In this document: positions 1 to 8,037 of the stretch, piece by piece | Numbering within the stretch: the first letter of the stretch is position 1 | Layout of the letters: the number at the start of each line of letters is the position of its first letter | Origin: Prevotella brunnea | GTDB taxonomy: Bacteria > Bacteroidota > Bacteroidia > Bacteroidales > Bacteroidaceae | Length of the DNA stretch: 57,784 bases | Assembly: GCF_008016795.1 (NCBI RefSeq) | Contig: NZ_SDIK01000054.1 | Location: forward strand, 1 to 57,784 | Direction of reading: 5' to 3' | Position numbers and translations under genes: made by a program | Notes under the pieces: model-generated | Database searches by the model: none | Told to the model about the DNA's origin: nothing | What the model saw: only the letters and a program-made list of their open reading frames with translations

Positions 1-530
1 ATGCCGTCTGTGCAGCCTTTCCCGGTGCCGCACACCAGTTCTGCGTGGCACACGTCAAGCGACAGATACTCAGCGGCGCATCACATAAAGACAAACCGGT
101 AATGGCGCAGCAGCTCAGTGAAGTGTTCCAATTGGAGAACAACGAGATGAATTCCTTGCAGGGATACGAACAATTCATTACCTTTGTCGAGAAATGGGAA
201 AGGAAATATCCTGCACTAAGAAAGTACAAGGCTGAACGCAACAGTGCCTACTTCACGTATATGGACTTCCCGCCCCAAGTGCAGAGGTGCATATATACGA
301 CCAACTGGATTGAAAGGCTCAACAGGAAGTACAGGAGAACCATCCAAATGAGGACATCCATGCCATCAGAGAAGTCTGTCATCTTCCTCCTGGCAGCCGT
401 GGCGATGGAGGAAACAAAGACAACATATGAAAGAAGAATATATCAATTCAAAAACTGGAAAGAAAAGAACAAAATAACAGTGGAAGTACAGAGAAAGGAA
501 AGATGAATTACACACTTTTAAGGACACTAC
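1..530 (+). mobile_element. IS256-family insertion sequence, truncated by window edge (left copy)
   Basis: The C-terminal part of a mutator-type transposase runs in from the window edge and is followed by a short tail ending in GGACACTACC. The same tail, inverted, borders the transposase at the right edge (57331-57784), so the element's end lies within a few bases of 530. The two copies are close but not identical in protein and DNA. Bases just outside (532 onward) are in phase with a 22-bp host repeat, which suggests insertion into that repeat. Target duplications cannot be checked because the other ends lie outside the window. Confidence 0.8.
3..506 (+). CDS. IS256-family transposase, C-terminal fragment
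   Basis: The frame is open from the window edge, so the N-terminus and the first catalytic acidic residues are missing. The visible part contains the family's C-terminal block: IYTTNWIERLNRKYRRTIQ followed by TRxSxPSE-like residues and a helical LLAAVAMEE stretch, corresponding to the IYTTNxIExLNRxxR signature of mutator transposases, which includes the last catalytic Glu (inference by family). The product would catalyse DDE-type cut/copy transposition. The right-edge copy differs at a few residues, for example SEVFQ versus SEVLQ and FPPQV versus FPAQV, so the copies have drifted since duplication. The stop is TGA at 504-506, about 24 bp before the element's end. Confidence 0.85.
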   Translation, partial: AVCAAFPGAAHQFCVAHVKRQILSGASHKDKPVMAQQLSEVFQLENNEMNSLQGYEQFITFVEKWERKYPALRKYKAERNSAYFTYMDFPPQVQRCIYTTNWIERLNRKYRRTIQMRTSMPSEKSVIFLLAAVAMEETKTTYERRIYQFKNWKEKNKITVEVQRKER

Positions 531-531
531 C

Positions 532-565
532 GCTTTTGAAAAGTGAAAGCTAAGCTTTGGATAGA
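532..565. repeat. 22-bp palindromic repeat, AAGCTT family, 1.5 units (array A)
   Basis: One full unit at 544-565 contains AAAGCTAAGCTTT. The preceding half unit (GCTTTTG at 532-538) is in register at 22 bp and is cut off by the end of the insertion sequence. It belongs to the same family as the arrays at 8311, 17985, 38679 and 57260. It lies between the plus-strand transposase and the minus-strand DUF4465 gene, that is, in a convergent gap. Confidence 0.6.
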
Positions 566-762
566 TGAATAAAGAAAATTTAGGACACTATTGAGCTTTT
601 CCCATATCGCCCGAGGAAGAATTTTCGCGTTTTCAACGACCTGCGCAAATAAAGAATATGTTTGTTTTTGTCCTGCCCGGATAGACAGGAGTTGATATGA
701 GTGCATAGCGTATGGTGGGGGGTAATCAGTAAACTGCCGAATAACAAACCCACATCATTGAA

Positions 763-789
763 TTTTTCTAATGGCGGTCATTAGAAAAA
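763..789. terminator. AT-rich hairpin, possible bidirectional terminator
   Basis: TTTTTCTAATG (763-773) pairs with CATTAGAAAAA (779-789) around a 5-base loop. The stem is 11 bp and its outer part is a T/A run, so it could end transcription in either direction. No gene immediately ends at it. Confidence 0.35.
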
Positions 790-844
790 AGAACTAAAGT
801 GGGCTCTAATGATCGATTGGGGTTTAAGTTTTTCGCTTCGTTTG

Positions 845-874
845 CAAAGTTAATACAGATATTTTAGAACCAAA
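845..874 (-). promoter_or_regulatory. Orphan Bacteroidota-type promoter
   Basis: Read leftward, TAACTTTG (-7 box, complement of 845-852) is preceded 18 bp upstream by a TTTG (-33 box, complement of 871-874). No plausible coding region lies to its left before the insertion sequence, so it may have lost its gene. Confidence 0.4.
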
Positions 875-913
875 AAAGATATAGTTCTTTTCTTGTTATG
901 GTGTCTTGAAGTC

Positions 914-949
914 AATAAAAATCCCACTATCCAAATAAGGTAGTGGGAT
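914..949 (-). terminator. Rho-independent terminator of the DUF4465 gene
   Basis: ATCCCACTA (921-929) pairs perfectly with TAGTGGGAT (941-949). On the minus strand the stem is followed by a T-rich run (complement of 914-920). It lies about 50 bp past the stop of the minus-strand gene at 998. Confidence 0.8.
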
Positions 950-997
950 GTATAATGCTTAATCCGTGTTTTGCATCGCCGCGGATAGGTCTTTATC

Positions 998-1924
998 TTA
1001 TTTTATCATTTCCTTGCGAGTTGTTCCATCGCTCATCTTCACGATGTTCAAGCCGTGTTGCGGGGCATTCAACCGAACGCCGTTGGCATTGTAACGAGCC
1101 ACCTCCATAGCATTGGAATCCTTGCTGACAACACCTTCAATGCCTTGAGTCGGAGAAACCAGCAACGTAATGTTATCAATGCAAGCACAAGGAGGAGTTT
1201 CGGATGCGCTGCCGTTGAAAGAGAATATTACATAGTCAATGTTTTTATCCATGAAATCCGCGAGATCAACCCATGTCCAATCTTTAATGTATTGCAACGA
1301 ACCATCCTTAAATTCAGCCATCGTCACTTCTTTTTGTGCAAGTTTTGTGTCGTCATCATCTTCGGTTTCTCCGTATGCAAATCCCTCTATAACCAGCTTA
1401 AAGTAATCTCCGTCTTTGTTTAATGCAGGTGTGTAAGAATCGCCATTTAACATCTTTTCAAGGGTATAAGCTGAATTGTTGACATATAAACCTTTGATTT
1501 TTGTATCCTTTGCCAACTCGATAAATGTGTTGTTTCCGTTAATAATGCCAAAGGTTTCCGAATTGTATCCTCCTCCTTTTACATTATTATAGTAGTTGTA
1601 AGGATATTTTGCCGAATTGTCTGTTCTTTTTGAGATCGCAATACCGGTAAAGGACTCAATGTTGTTTTTCGAGTCCAAGGTGTAATCAAGTTGGAAAAGA
1701 AGTGGTCCTTCATAATATTTGCAATCATAAGTTGTAAGATCCTTGAGAAATGGATTTGTCACACCTTTTCCCTTCTTTTCTCCCAAATAATATCCATCAG
1801 CATTTAAGGTGATACCATCCAAGTTCTCGAATCCCTTTGCAACTTCCGTTAAGTCGTTCTGTGCCATGACCGGCATAGAGAAAACAGCCATGGCTGCTAC
1901 CATTGAGTAAAAAATCTTTTTCAT
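998..1924 (-). CDS. Secreted DUF4465 domain protein with C-terminal sorting-like tail
   Basis: The 308-residue product begins with a signal peptide (KKIFYSMVAAMAVFSMPVMA, cleavage after about residue 21). The mature part matches the DUF4465 pattern: FENL near the start, a central block with a YVNNSAYTL-type strand, MLNGDSYT, DYFKLVIEGF, then YIKDWTWVDL and a final acidic IDNI strand. The last ~35 residues (EVARYNANGVRLNAPQHGLNIVKMSDG) are of the short beta-sandwich tail type seen on many secreted Prevotella proteins; whether it is a type IX secretion signal is inference. The family is secreted or surface-associated and its function is not established. It is monocistronic, with an unusually long leader of about 210 bases and its own terminator. 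Confidence 0.8.
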   Translation of the reverse strand: MKKIFYSMVAAMAVFSMPVMAQNDLTEVAKGFENLDGITLNADGYYLGEKKGKGVTNPFLKDLTTYDCKYYEGPLLFQLDYTLDSKNNIESFTGIAISKRTDNSAKYPYNYYNNVKGGGYNSETFGIINGNNTFIELAKDTKIKGLYVNNSAYTLEKMLNGDSYTPALNKDGDYFKLVIEGFAYGETEDDDDTKLAQKEVTMAEFKDGSLQYIKDWTWVDLADFMDKNIDYVIFSFNGSASETPPCACIDNITLLVSPTQGIEGVVSKDSNAMEVARYNANGVRLNAPQHGLNIVKMSDGTTRKEMIK

Positions 1925-2543
1925 ACGCTAAATAATATAAATTATAGTTTGATTGTTAATATTGATTAGGTTTGCCTGCTTACTCTTTTTTCAAAATGGC
2001 ATTTTTCGCTAAGCCTCTCTTTGAAAGCAGACTGCTTACCATTTTTACTTAACATAAGTCTGCTCTTCTTTCATCGAAAAGCAGGTACGAGCGTGTTTTT
2101 GTAGCTCTGTGTCTGCATTAAAGTTTATTGGCTCTGTTTGCAAAGTTAATATAAAATTTTTAATGTGCAAAAATGTTGTGTTTTTATTTCTTCTACATTA
2201 TAAATGAACTGTCTTTGTTGAGACACTTTCGCTCATCGAACCTCAAAAAGAGCAAGTAAACGAGTTTTTATATTCTCTTTTGACAAGCAGAAATCAGGTG
2301 TTTTTTAACTCTGCCTCATGCGAAACCATTGAAGCCATATCATCGACGCGAACAAATGCTTATCTCTTGCGGGGAGGGGATGAGCTTTTACCTCGCAAGG
2401 GCTTACCTTTCCAAAAGCGAAAACTCACGTTTATTAATTTATCTGCCTTATTTCTTTCTTTTGTCCCTACATCCTCTGTTCTTGGAACAGTTTCGAGCTT
2501 TGTGTACCAAGAAGAGCAGAAGAGTTATTTGACTTTACAAATA
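1925..2543. other. Intergenic gap holding a long leader and promoter of the DUF4465 gene
   Basis: From the promoter at 2141-2171, transcription leftward gives a leader of about 210 bases. In it, AGCAGACT and AGTCTGCT can pair around a ~24-base loop, and a 29-codon ORF (complement of 1966-2055, beginning MLSKNGKQS and rich in basic residues) overlaps that hairpin. Nothing shows that the small ORF is translated. From 2172 to 2543 I see no gene: open frames there lack coding character and overlap the acetyltransferase end. Confidence 0.4.
2141..2171 (-). promoter_or_regulatory. Promoter of the DUF4465 gene
   Basis: On the minus strand TTTG (complement of 2168-2171) lies 19 bp before TAACTTTG (complement of 2141-2148), matching the Bacteroidota -33/-7 consensus. 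The expected start site is near 2137, leaving a ~210-base leader. Confidence 0.6.
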
Positions 2544-3116
2544 TCAAATGGGGTACAACAGATGTCGCATGGGATGTCCGCCCCATTCGTTATCATCCAC
2601 ATATTGAAATCCGAGCCGCGAATACAGTTTTTCAGCTTTGGGATTGCCTTTATCAACGAGTAAGCCGGTCGGGAGATGGAGCATTCTTCCCTTTTCGATA
2701 GTGGCAAGGAGGAGTTTCGAGGCAATTCCTCGTCCACGACAGTTTTTATCCGTGCATAGCGAGTCTATGTAAAGTTCGCCACTTTGCGTCTCGTCCGGCA
2801 TATCTGAATGGTCTATGCCGAACGATTGTTTTGCTCCTTCAATGAAAGCGCGTCGCAATTCGTGAAGTTTTGATCCTTCATAGCTAACACAAATACCCAC
2901 AATTGTGTTGTCTTTTGTTTTAGCTACTAACGTGTTACGATAAGAATATTGAGAGTCCTCTTGTTCAACAAGCCGTTTCATCAGTCGATGGAAATCTTGC
3001 AAGGAGTGATGAGATCCGGCAAACCATTTGCAGCACTCGTGATTCATCGCCTCCATGATCATCTTGGCAATCATGGAAGCCTCTTCAGCGCGTGCGTTCA
3101 CGATGTTTACAGTCAT
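2544..3116 (-). CDS. GNAT family N-acetyltransferase
   Basis: The 190-residue protein has the GNAT fold. The acetyl-CoA pyrophosphate-binding motif A is visible as CRGRGIA (residues 126-132) after a YIDSLCT strand, and motif B as NPKAEKLYSRLGF (158-170), typical of the C-terminal half of the family. It would move an acetyl group from acetyl-CoA to an amine; the substrate cannot be told from sequence. The start follows the phosphohexomutase stop by only 6 bp, so the two genes are almost certainly cotranscribed from the promoter at 4655. Confidence 0.85.
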   Translation of the reverse strand: MTVNIVNARAEEASMIAKMIMEAMNHECCKWFAGSHHSLQDFHRLMKRLVEQEDSQYSYRNTLVAKTKDNTIVGICVSYEGSKLHELRRAFIEGAKQSFGIDHSDMPDETQSGELYIDSLCTDKNCRGRGIASKLLLATIEKGRMLHLPTGLLVDKGNPKAEKLYSRLGFQYVDDNEWGGHPMRHLLYPI

Positions 3117-3122
3117 TGGTTT

Positions 3123-4607
3123 TTATTTCTTTAGGTCGTCAAACGCAGAGAGCAATTCTATGATTTGTTCCTCTATTCGCTGCACACCGCCTTTTACGTC
3201 CGATTCTATGTTGAGCGGTAAAACGGGATCGTGTAATGATTGGCGTAGCAAGAACCAGCCTTTTTCATTCTCTGCAGTGCAAGCCACGCGCACCCCCTCA
3301 TAGTTAGGCATTACTATTTCCCATCCTTTATGTTTTCCAACAGATAGCTTCAACTCGTTAAGCACTTTTATGCCATAGTCCTTAAAGTCGTCAGCGGTTA
3401 TCTTGAATCTTATCTCCTCACTTTCTTCGGGCTCTTTTAAGTCGGTAATCAAGTCTTGAAGTTTCTTGCCCTCTGTCTGCATTCGCGCTACCTCAATGAG
3501 CAGTTTTGCCACAAGATAGGCACCATCGTCAAGGAAATGGTTTTCTTTGAGCGCGGCATGCCCCGATGTCTCAATGGCAAGCCATGCTTCCTTACCTTCT
3601 TTGTTTAACCGCAACGCCTCGTTAATCACATTCTTATATCCCCTGCGGAAACGATGATGAATACCTTTTCTTTTAGAGATGAATTCCGAAAGTCCTTCTG
3701 ACGTAACCGAATCGGTAACAATCGTACTGCCCGGGTGTTCGCGTAATATGATGGATGAGATTAGCGCAATGAGTGCGTTTCGGTTGATGGGCGTTCCGTT
3801 CTTATCTACAATGGCGGAGCGATCCACATCGGTATCGAAGATAATGCCAAGATCGGCTTTACTATCCGTTACCGCCTTACAAACGGACTCCATCGCATTT
3901 TTGTCTTCCGGATTGGGAACATGGTTCGGGAAATGTCCGTCCGGTTCTAAAAACCGGCTTCCTCGTGTGTCGGCTCCTAATTCCTCCAACACCTTGTGGG
4001 CAAAAAAACCACCTGCTCCATTCCCCGCATCAACAATGATTTTCATCCCTTTCAAAGGCTGAGTGCCAAGATTGGCACCATGCCGGATATAATCTGTGAG
4101 AAATCTGCTGTAGTTTTCCATGAAATCCACTTTCTGTATGTTTCCTTCTTCTCGGGTTTCTGTCTCCAGAAATTGTGGCGCGAGCTGCAAAAGGCTTGTG
4201 ATGTCCGACTTATTTAATCCACCTTCGGAGGTAAAGAACTTCAATCCATTCCTGTTCCAAGGTAGATGACTGGCAGTAATCATAACCGCGCCGTCTATCT
4301 TTAGATTTGCATCAATGGTGGACATGAACATCGCGGGAGTCGAAGCCATACCGAAATCCAACACTTTGGCACCTGTTTCCGCTACTCCCATTGCGAATGA
4401 ACGCAACAGTTCAGGACCGGAAATTCGAGAATCACGCCCTACGGCTATCGTCGGTTTTGTCTTTCCGTTCTTTTCCTTCAACCATGTAACAAAAGCCTTT
4501 GCCAATAATTTCACCACCTTTGTGGTGAGATTTACGTTCTCCCCTTCAATGCCTTCCAACGCTATGCCGCGAATGTCAGAGCCATTCTGTAGTTTTTTCC
4601 AATCCAT
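3123..4607 (-). CDS. Phosphomannomutase/phosphoglucomutase family protein
   Basis: The 494-residue enzyme belongs to the alpha-D-phosphohexomutase family, which interconverts hexose 1- and 6-phosphates. The four family signatures appear in order: the phosphoserine loop TASHLPWNRNG with Ser113, the metal-binding loop DTDVDR (258-263), the sugar-binding loop ETSGH (346-350) and a C-terminal phosphate-binding region around NYEGVRV. The catalytic loop is TASHLP rather than the commoner TASHNP, and the sugar loop is ETSGH rather than GEESGH. Substrate preference (mannose or glucose) is therefore not certain. Length is normal. It is the first gene of a two-gene unit with the acetyltransferase; its -33 region lies inside the end of tag. 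Confidence 0.9.
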   Translation of the reverse strand: MDWKKLQNGSDIRGIALEGIEGENVNLTTKVVKLLAKAFVTWLKEKNGKTKPTIAVGRDSRISGPELLRSFAMGVAETGAKVLDFGMASTPAMFMSTIDANLKIDGAVMITASHLPWNRNGLKFFTSEGGLNKSDITSLLQLAPQFLETETREEGNIQKVDFMENYSRFLTDYIRHGANLGTQPLKGMKIIVDAGNGAGGFFAHKVLEELGADTRGSRFLEPDGHFPNHVPNPEDKNAMESVCKAVTDSKADLGIIFDTDVDRSAIVDKNGTPINRNALIALISSIILREHPGSTIVTDSVTSEGLSEFISKRKGIHHRFRRGYKNVINEALRLNKEGKEAWLAIETSGHAALKENHFLDDGAYLVAKLLIEVARMQTEGKKLQDLITDLKEPEESEEIRFKITADDFKDYGIKVLNELKLSVGKHKGWEIVMPNYEGVRVACTAENEKGWFLLRQSLHDPVLPLNIESDVKGGVQRIEEQIIELLSAFDDLKK

Positions 4608-4654
4608 TATAGTGTTGTTTTTCCTTTTATAATATCTTTATCTTCACTGCTTTG

Positions 4655-4662
4655 CAAAGATA
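4655..4662 (-). promoter_or_regulatory. -7 box of the phosphohexomutase operon
   Basis: TATCTTTGC reads leftward here, directly after the tag stop codon, giving a leader of about 45 bases before the start at 4607. The upstream element must lie in tag coding sequence. Confidence 0.55.
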
Positions 4663-5241
4663 CTAAAAAGATTTGAGATTATGCCATCTGTCATGGTACT
4701 TAAAGCAATATTCAAAATGATCGTCAATGATGCCTATTGCTTGTAAATAGCTGTAGATGATGACAGTTCCGACATATTTGAACCCTCTCTTTTTCATGTC
4801 TTTTGCTATTTTGTCGCTTAACGCGTTGCGTGCGAAAGTCTTGTTTCTATGAGAGGGATAAACCATTGACTTTCTCTTGGTGAAGTTCCATATATAATGA
4901 TCGAATGTGCCAAACTCCTCCCTGATTTTTATGAATGCTTTCGCATTGGCAGTCATTGCCTCTATTTTACTTTTGCTACGAATCATTTTCTCCGTATTCA
5001 TCATGCGTTCCGTATCTTCGACAGAGAACCGCGCCACTTTCTCGTAATCAAAGTCGGAAAAGCATTTCCTCAATACATCTCTTTTCTTCAAGATAATCAG
5101 CCACGATAGTCCACACGACATGCTCTCCATTACCAAAAGCATAAAAAGTTCCCTATCATCATGTACAGGTACTCCCCATTCCTCATCATGATACTTTTGG
5201 AGAAGCGGCTCTTTTTCAGCCCATTTACATCTGTTATTCAT
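4663..5241 (-). CDS. tag: DNA-3-methyladenine glycosylase I
   Basis: The 192-residue protein matches Tag, which excises 3-methyladenine from alkylated DNA to start base-excision repair. The zinc-snap ligands are all present: Cys5, His18, His175 and Cys179, nearly the E. coli numbering. The active-site block is also present: KYHDEEWG, Glu39 and GLSW with Trp47. An open frame extends 68 codons further upstream, but it crosses the promoter box at 5265-5272 and overlaps the divergent helicase gene. The start at MNNRCKW matches the family N-terminus, so I chose it. It is divergent from the helicase-exonuclease gene, another likely DNA-repair function. Confidence 0.92.
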   Translation of the reverse strand: MNNRCKWAEKEPLLQKYHDEEWGVPVHDDRELFMLLVMESMSCGLSWLIILKKRDVLRKCFSDFDYEKVARFSVEDTERMMNTEKMIRSKSKIEAMTANAKAFIKIREEFGTFDHYIWNFTKRKSMVYPSHRNKTFARNALSDKIAKDMKKRGFKYVGTVIIYSYLQAIGIIDDHFEYCFKYHDRWHNLKSF

Positions 5242-5264
5242 TGACACATTGCTTATTTTGCTTA

Positions 5265-5272
5265 CAAAGATA
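5265..5272 (-). promoter_or_regulatory. -7 box of tag
   Basis: TATCTTTG reads leftward, 23 bp before the chosen tag start. Its place inside the longer open frame supports the shorter start. Confidence 0.6.
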
Positions 5273-5304
5273 ATGGATAAGAATGATAATTCAGAAAAAA
5301 TATT

Positions 5305-5312
5305 TACTTTTG
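5305..5312 (+). promoter_or_regulatory. -7 box of the helicase-exonuclease gene
   Basis: TACTTTTG, followed by C, lies 25 bp before the ATG at 5338. It is back to back with the tag promoter in the divergent gap. Confidence 0.55.
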
Positions 5313-5337
5313 CAAAGGACCATACAATCAACCTGCC

Positions 5338-8037
5338 ATGCGACCAAACGACATTTATACATTGGACAGCAGTCAAATTCCCGTAGTGAAAGCCGGCAGT
5401 GGCTACCATCTTGTTCTTGCCTCCCCGGGCTGCGGAAAGACACACATTTTAGCAGAGCGCATTCATTATGCACATGAACAAGGCGTGAGGTATGAAGATA
5501 TGCTTTGTCTAACCTTTACAAATCGTGCGGCGCGCGAAATGCTCAAGCGTATCCATGTCGTGATGGATGATACCGAGATGGAGGCGTTAAAGGTGGGGAA
5601 CGTGCATCACTTCTGCTCTAAATTCTTATTTGAGGGGGAATATGTGGCTGCCGATACTGCCATAATCGATGACGAAGAGGCTGTTGCCATTATTGCCGAT
5701 TACAGAAATGAAAGCGAGGATGGAGTGTTGTCAGACTACAAACGATATAAGACTTACCAGGAAATTATCTTCTTTTCGCACCTGATGTATCAGATGGAGC
5801 ATGCCCATCCGTGGCAGTATTTTCTTCATCCGGAATCTTTCACCGATGATGACCGCGATGCGTTGAAGGCTATTTGCCGACTGCAACGCAGGGAATATAA
5901 CCAAAGGGTGGTGGCGGAGATATATCACAATGCGCAGCAATTCCTTGATGATGCAGATGCGCCGGACTTAGATTGGCGACTTGCCAACAAAATGCGATAC
6001 TTGCTTTGGAAAATGTATTACGCTTCTTGTTATGAACAATACAAGACGCAACACCATCTGCTCGACTTTGAAGACCTGTTGCTTCGCACTTACGATATTT
6101 ACGTCAGCGATGTGGGGTGCAAACGATACTCATGGATACAGGTTGATGAGGTGCAAGACCTCAATGCCATGCAGCTTGCCATTATTGATTTGCTCACGGA
6201 GAAAGAAAAACCCACAGTGATGTATCTCGGCGATGAGCAGCAAGCCATATTTTCGTTTATGGGAGCAAAGATGGAAACTTTGACACTCCTCAAAATGCGG
6301 TGTAAAGGAAACATCCATCACTTGTTGAAGAATCATCGCTCTCCTAAGTATTTATTGGACGTGTTCAACGATTACGCCGAAAAGCAAATGAATATCGACC
6401 GCGAACTCTTGCCCGTTACCGATAATGAAATGGCACTCCAATCGGGCGATCTGAGCATTCTGCCAAGCAAGACCATGGAAACCGAATTGGAAACTGTTGC
6501 CCAAAAAGCCTTGCAATTCCATGAAGCGAACAAGAATGATACAACAGCGGTTATCGTAAGTTCCAACGCTGATGCCGACAAAGTAAGCAAAGCGATGAAC
6601 AGAATCCAACTTAGCCATTTTAAGGTGTCCGGTCGCGACCTTTTCGACACAAAAGGGGTGAAATTGCTTTTGGCACATTTGAACATATTGGCAAGCGAAC
6701 ACAACTCCCTTGCTTGGCAGCGCATATTGAAAGAGACGAAGGTCTTTCGTTCCAACGCACTTGCCGGTAGATTTGTTTATAAACTCAAGCAACTTGCCAT
6801 TTCACCCATCGATTTGTTGCTCTACGAGGATAATACCTATGTCTCCGACTTTCTTCATACTTATCAAAATGAGGAAATCGTTGTGTTCGACACTGAGACA
6901 ACGGGATTGAATGTTTTTGAAGACGATATCATAGAAATTGCGGCAATGAAGATACGCAACGGTGAAATCACGGACGAACCGCTTGATCTCTACATCCAAA
7001 CCGATCGCCCCATATTGCGACTTCTGGGAGATAAGGAAAATCCTCTGTACGAGATTTATCACGCGAAACTCAATCAGGGCAAACTGCTCTCATCCCAAGA
7101 GGCTTTGCAACGCTTCATCGACTACGTGGGAGATGCCGTGTTATTGGGGCATAACGTGAATTACGATTACAACATCCTGGATTACAATTTTCGTCGGAAC
7201 TTAGGACGTTCCATGCGCCAATATTCAAATCGCTATTTCGACTCCTTGAAACTGATGCGACTTCTCGAGCCAAATCTCTCGAATTACAGGTTGGAATCGC
7301 TCCTTAAACATTTTCAACTTGTGGGCGAGAACTCTCATCGTGCCATTGACGATGTGGGGGCAACGGTGAGTCTTGCTCGCCTTTGTTTCGAGAAGGCGAA
7401 ACGAATGGTCACATCACAAATTTCCTTTCTTCATCACCCAAAGGTGCAACCATACATTCGCACCTTTCGTTTCGCCTATCGAGATTTGTTTGTTGAGGCT
7501 TATGACAGTCGATATGCGTTGTGCGACGGAAGCGATAGCGCATTGGTGAAGAACATGAAAATTGCCTATGAATATTTCCATAAAACCGGCACAATAGCAG
7601 AAATAGAACGACTGGGCTATATATTTCGTTTCTTGGATATGGATATGATAACCGACGAAAGCGTACCCAATGCCTTAATAGAGCAACTGAATAGCTACAT
7701 GGCAGATATCAACACGTTGAAAGAAAGCGACTTCTGCAACAGTGTAAGTATTCGGGAACGAGTCTATGTTACCACGGTTCATAAGGCAAAAGGATTAGAA
7801 TTTGATAACGTCATCGTGTTCGATGCTGCCAATGGGCGCTATCCCGGTTCATTCAATAAGAACAAAAAGAACGATGAAGAGGATGCACGGAAATTCTATG
7901 TTGCCATGTCGCGCGCCAAACGTCGCCTTTGCATTGCCTATGCCCTGACAAGCAAAGATCGTTACGGTGGTATTCACAATCGCGAACTTACTCCTTTCAT
8001 GGATGCCATCCGGCAGTATTTTGACGTGAAGTGTTGA
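5338..8037 (+). CDS. UvrD/Rep-type helicase with an inserted DnaQ-like 3'-5' exonuclease domain
   Basis: The 899-residue protein has a superfamily 1A helicase core. Walker A is ASPGCGKT (Lys34), motif Ia is LTFTNRAAREM, Walker B is VDEVQDLN, then LGDEQQAIFSFMGA and NHRS. Helicase motifs V and VI resume only at about residue 809 (VTTVHKAKGLEFDNV) and 857 (VAMSRAKRRL). Between them, at about 512-690, sits a complete DEDDh exonuclease: FDTETTG, LGHNVNYDYN and HRAIDDVGAT. The exonuclease thus interrupts the second RecA-like half, in the 2B region, rather than being appended. It probably unwinds and trims DNA in repair; the exact role is unknown. It is divergent from tag. No partner gene such as AddB is adjacent. 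Confidence 0.88.
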   Translation: MRPNDIYTLDSSQIPVVKAGSGYHLVLASPGCGKTHILAERIHYAHEQGVRYEDMLCLTFTNRAAREMLKRIHVVMDDTEMEALKVGNVHHFCSKFLFEGEYVAADTAIIDDEEAVAIIADYRNESEDGVLSDYKRYKTYQEIIFFSHLMYQMEHAHPWQYFLHPESFTDDDRDALKAICRLQRREYNQRVVAEIYHNAQQFLDDADAPDLDWRLANKMRYLLWKMYYASCYEQYKTQHHLLDFEDLLLRTYDIYVSDVGCKRYSWIQVDEVQDLNAMQLAIIDLLTEKEKPTVMYLGDEQQAIFSFMGAKMETLTLLKMRCKGNIHHLLKNHRSPKYLLDVFNDYAEKQMNIDRELLPVTDNEMALQSGDLSILPSKTMETELETVAQKALQFHEANKNDTTAVIVSSNADADKVSKAMNRIQLSHFKVSGRDLFDTKGVKLLLAHLNILASEHNSLAWQRILKETKVFRSNALAGRFVYKLKQLAISPIDLLLYEDNTYVSDFLHTYQNEEIVVFDTETTGLNVFEDDIIEIAAMKIRNGEITDEPLDLYIQTDRPILRLLGDKENPLYEIYHAKLNQGKLLSSQEALQRFIDYVGDAVLLGHNVNYDYNILDYNFRRNLGRSMRQYSNRYFDSLKLMRLLEPNLSNYRLESLLKHFQLVGENSHRAIDDVGATVSLARLCFEKAKRMVTSQISFLHHPKVQPYIRTFRFAYRDLFVEAYDSRYALCDGSDSALVKNMKIAYEYFHKTGTIAEIERLGYIFRFLDMDMITDESVPNALIEQLNSYMADINTLKESDFCNSVSIRERVYVTTVHKAKGLEFDNVIVFDAANGRYPGSFNKNKKNDEEDARKFYVAMSRAKRRLCIAYALTSKDRYGGIHNRELTPFMDAIRQYFDVKC

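Larger units (their letters stand above)
566..997. other. Intergenic gap, remnant-like
   Basis: No credible gene is present. At 581-599 there is a second sequence resembling the IS tail (AGGACACTA followed by AGCTTTT), possibly the end of another lost element. Further right are an AT-rich hairpin (763-789), a leftward promoter-like motif with no gene to drive (845-874) and the terminator of the DUF4465 gene (914-949). The mixture suggests a gene or element was lost here around the insertion sequence; this is inference. Confidence 0.4.

Noticed and set aside
2280-2663. 127-codon plus-strand frame overlapping the acetyltransferase end
   Set aside because: Overlaps a well-supported gene on the opposite strand and has no motif; the upstream part is low in coding character.
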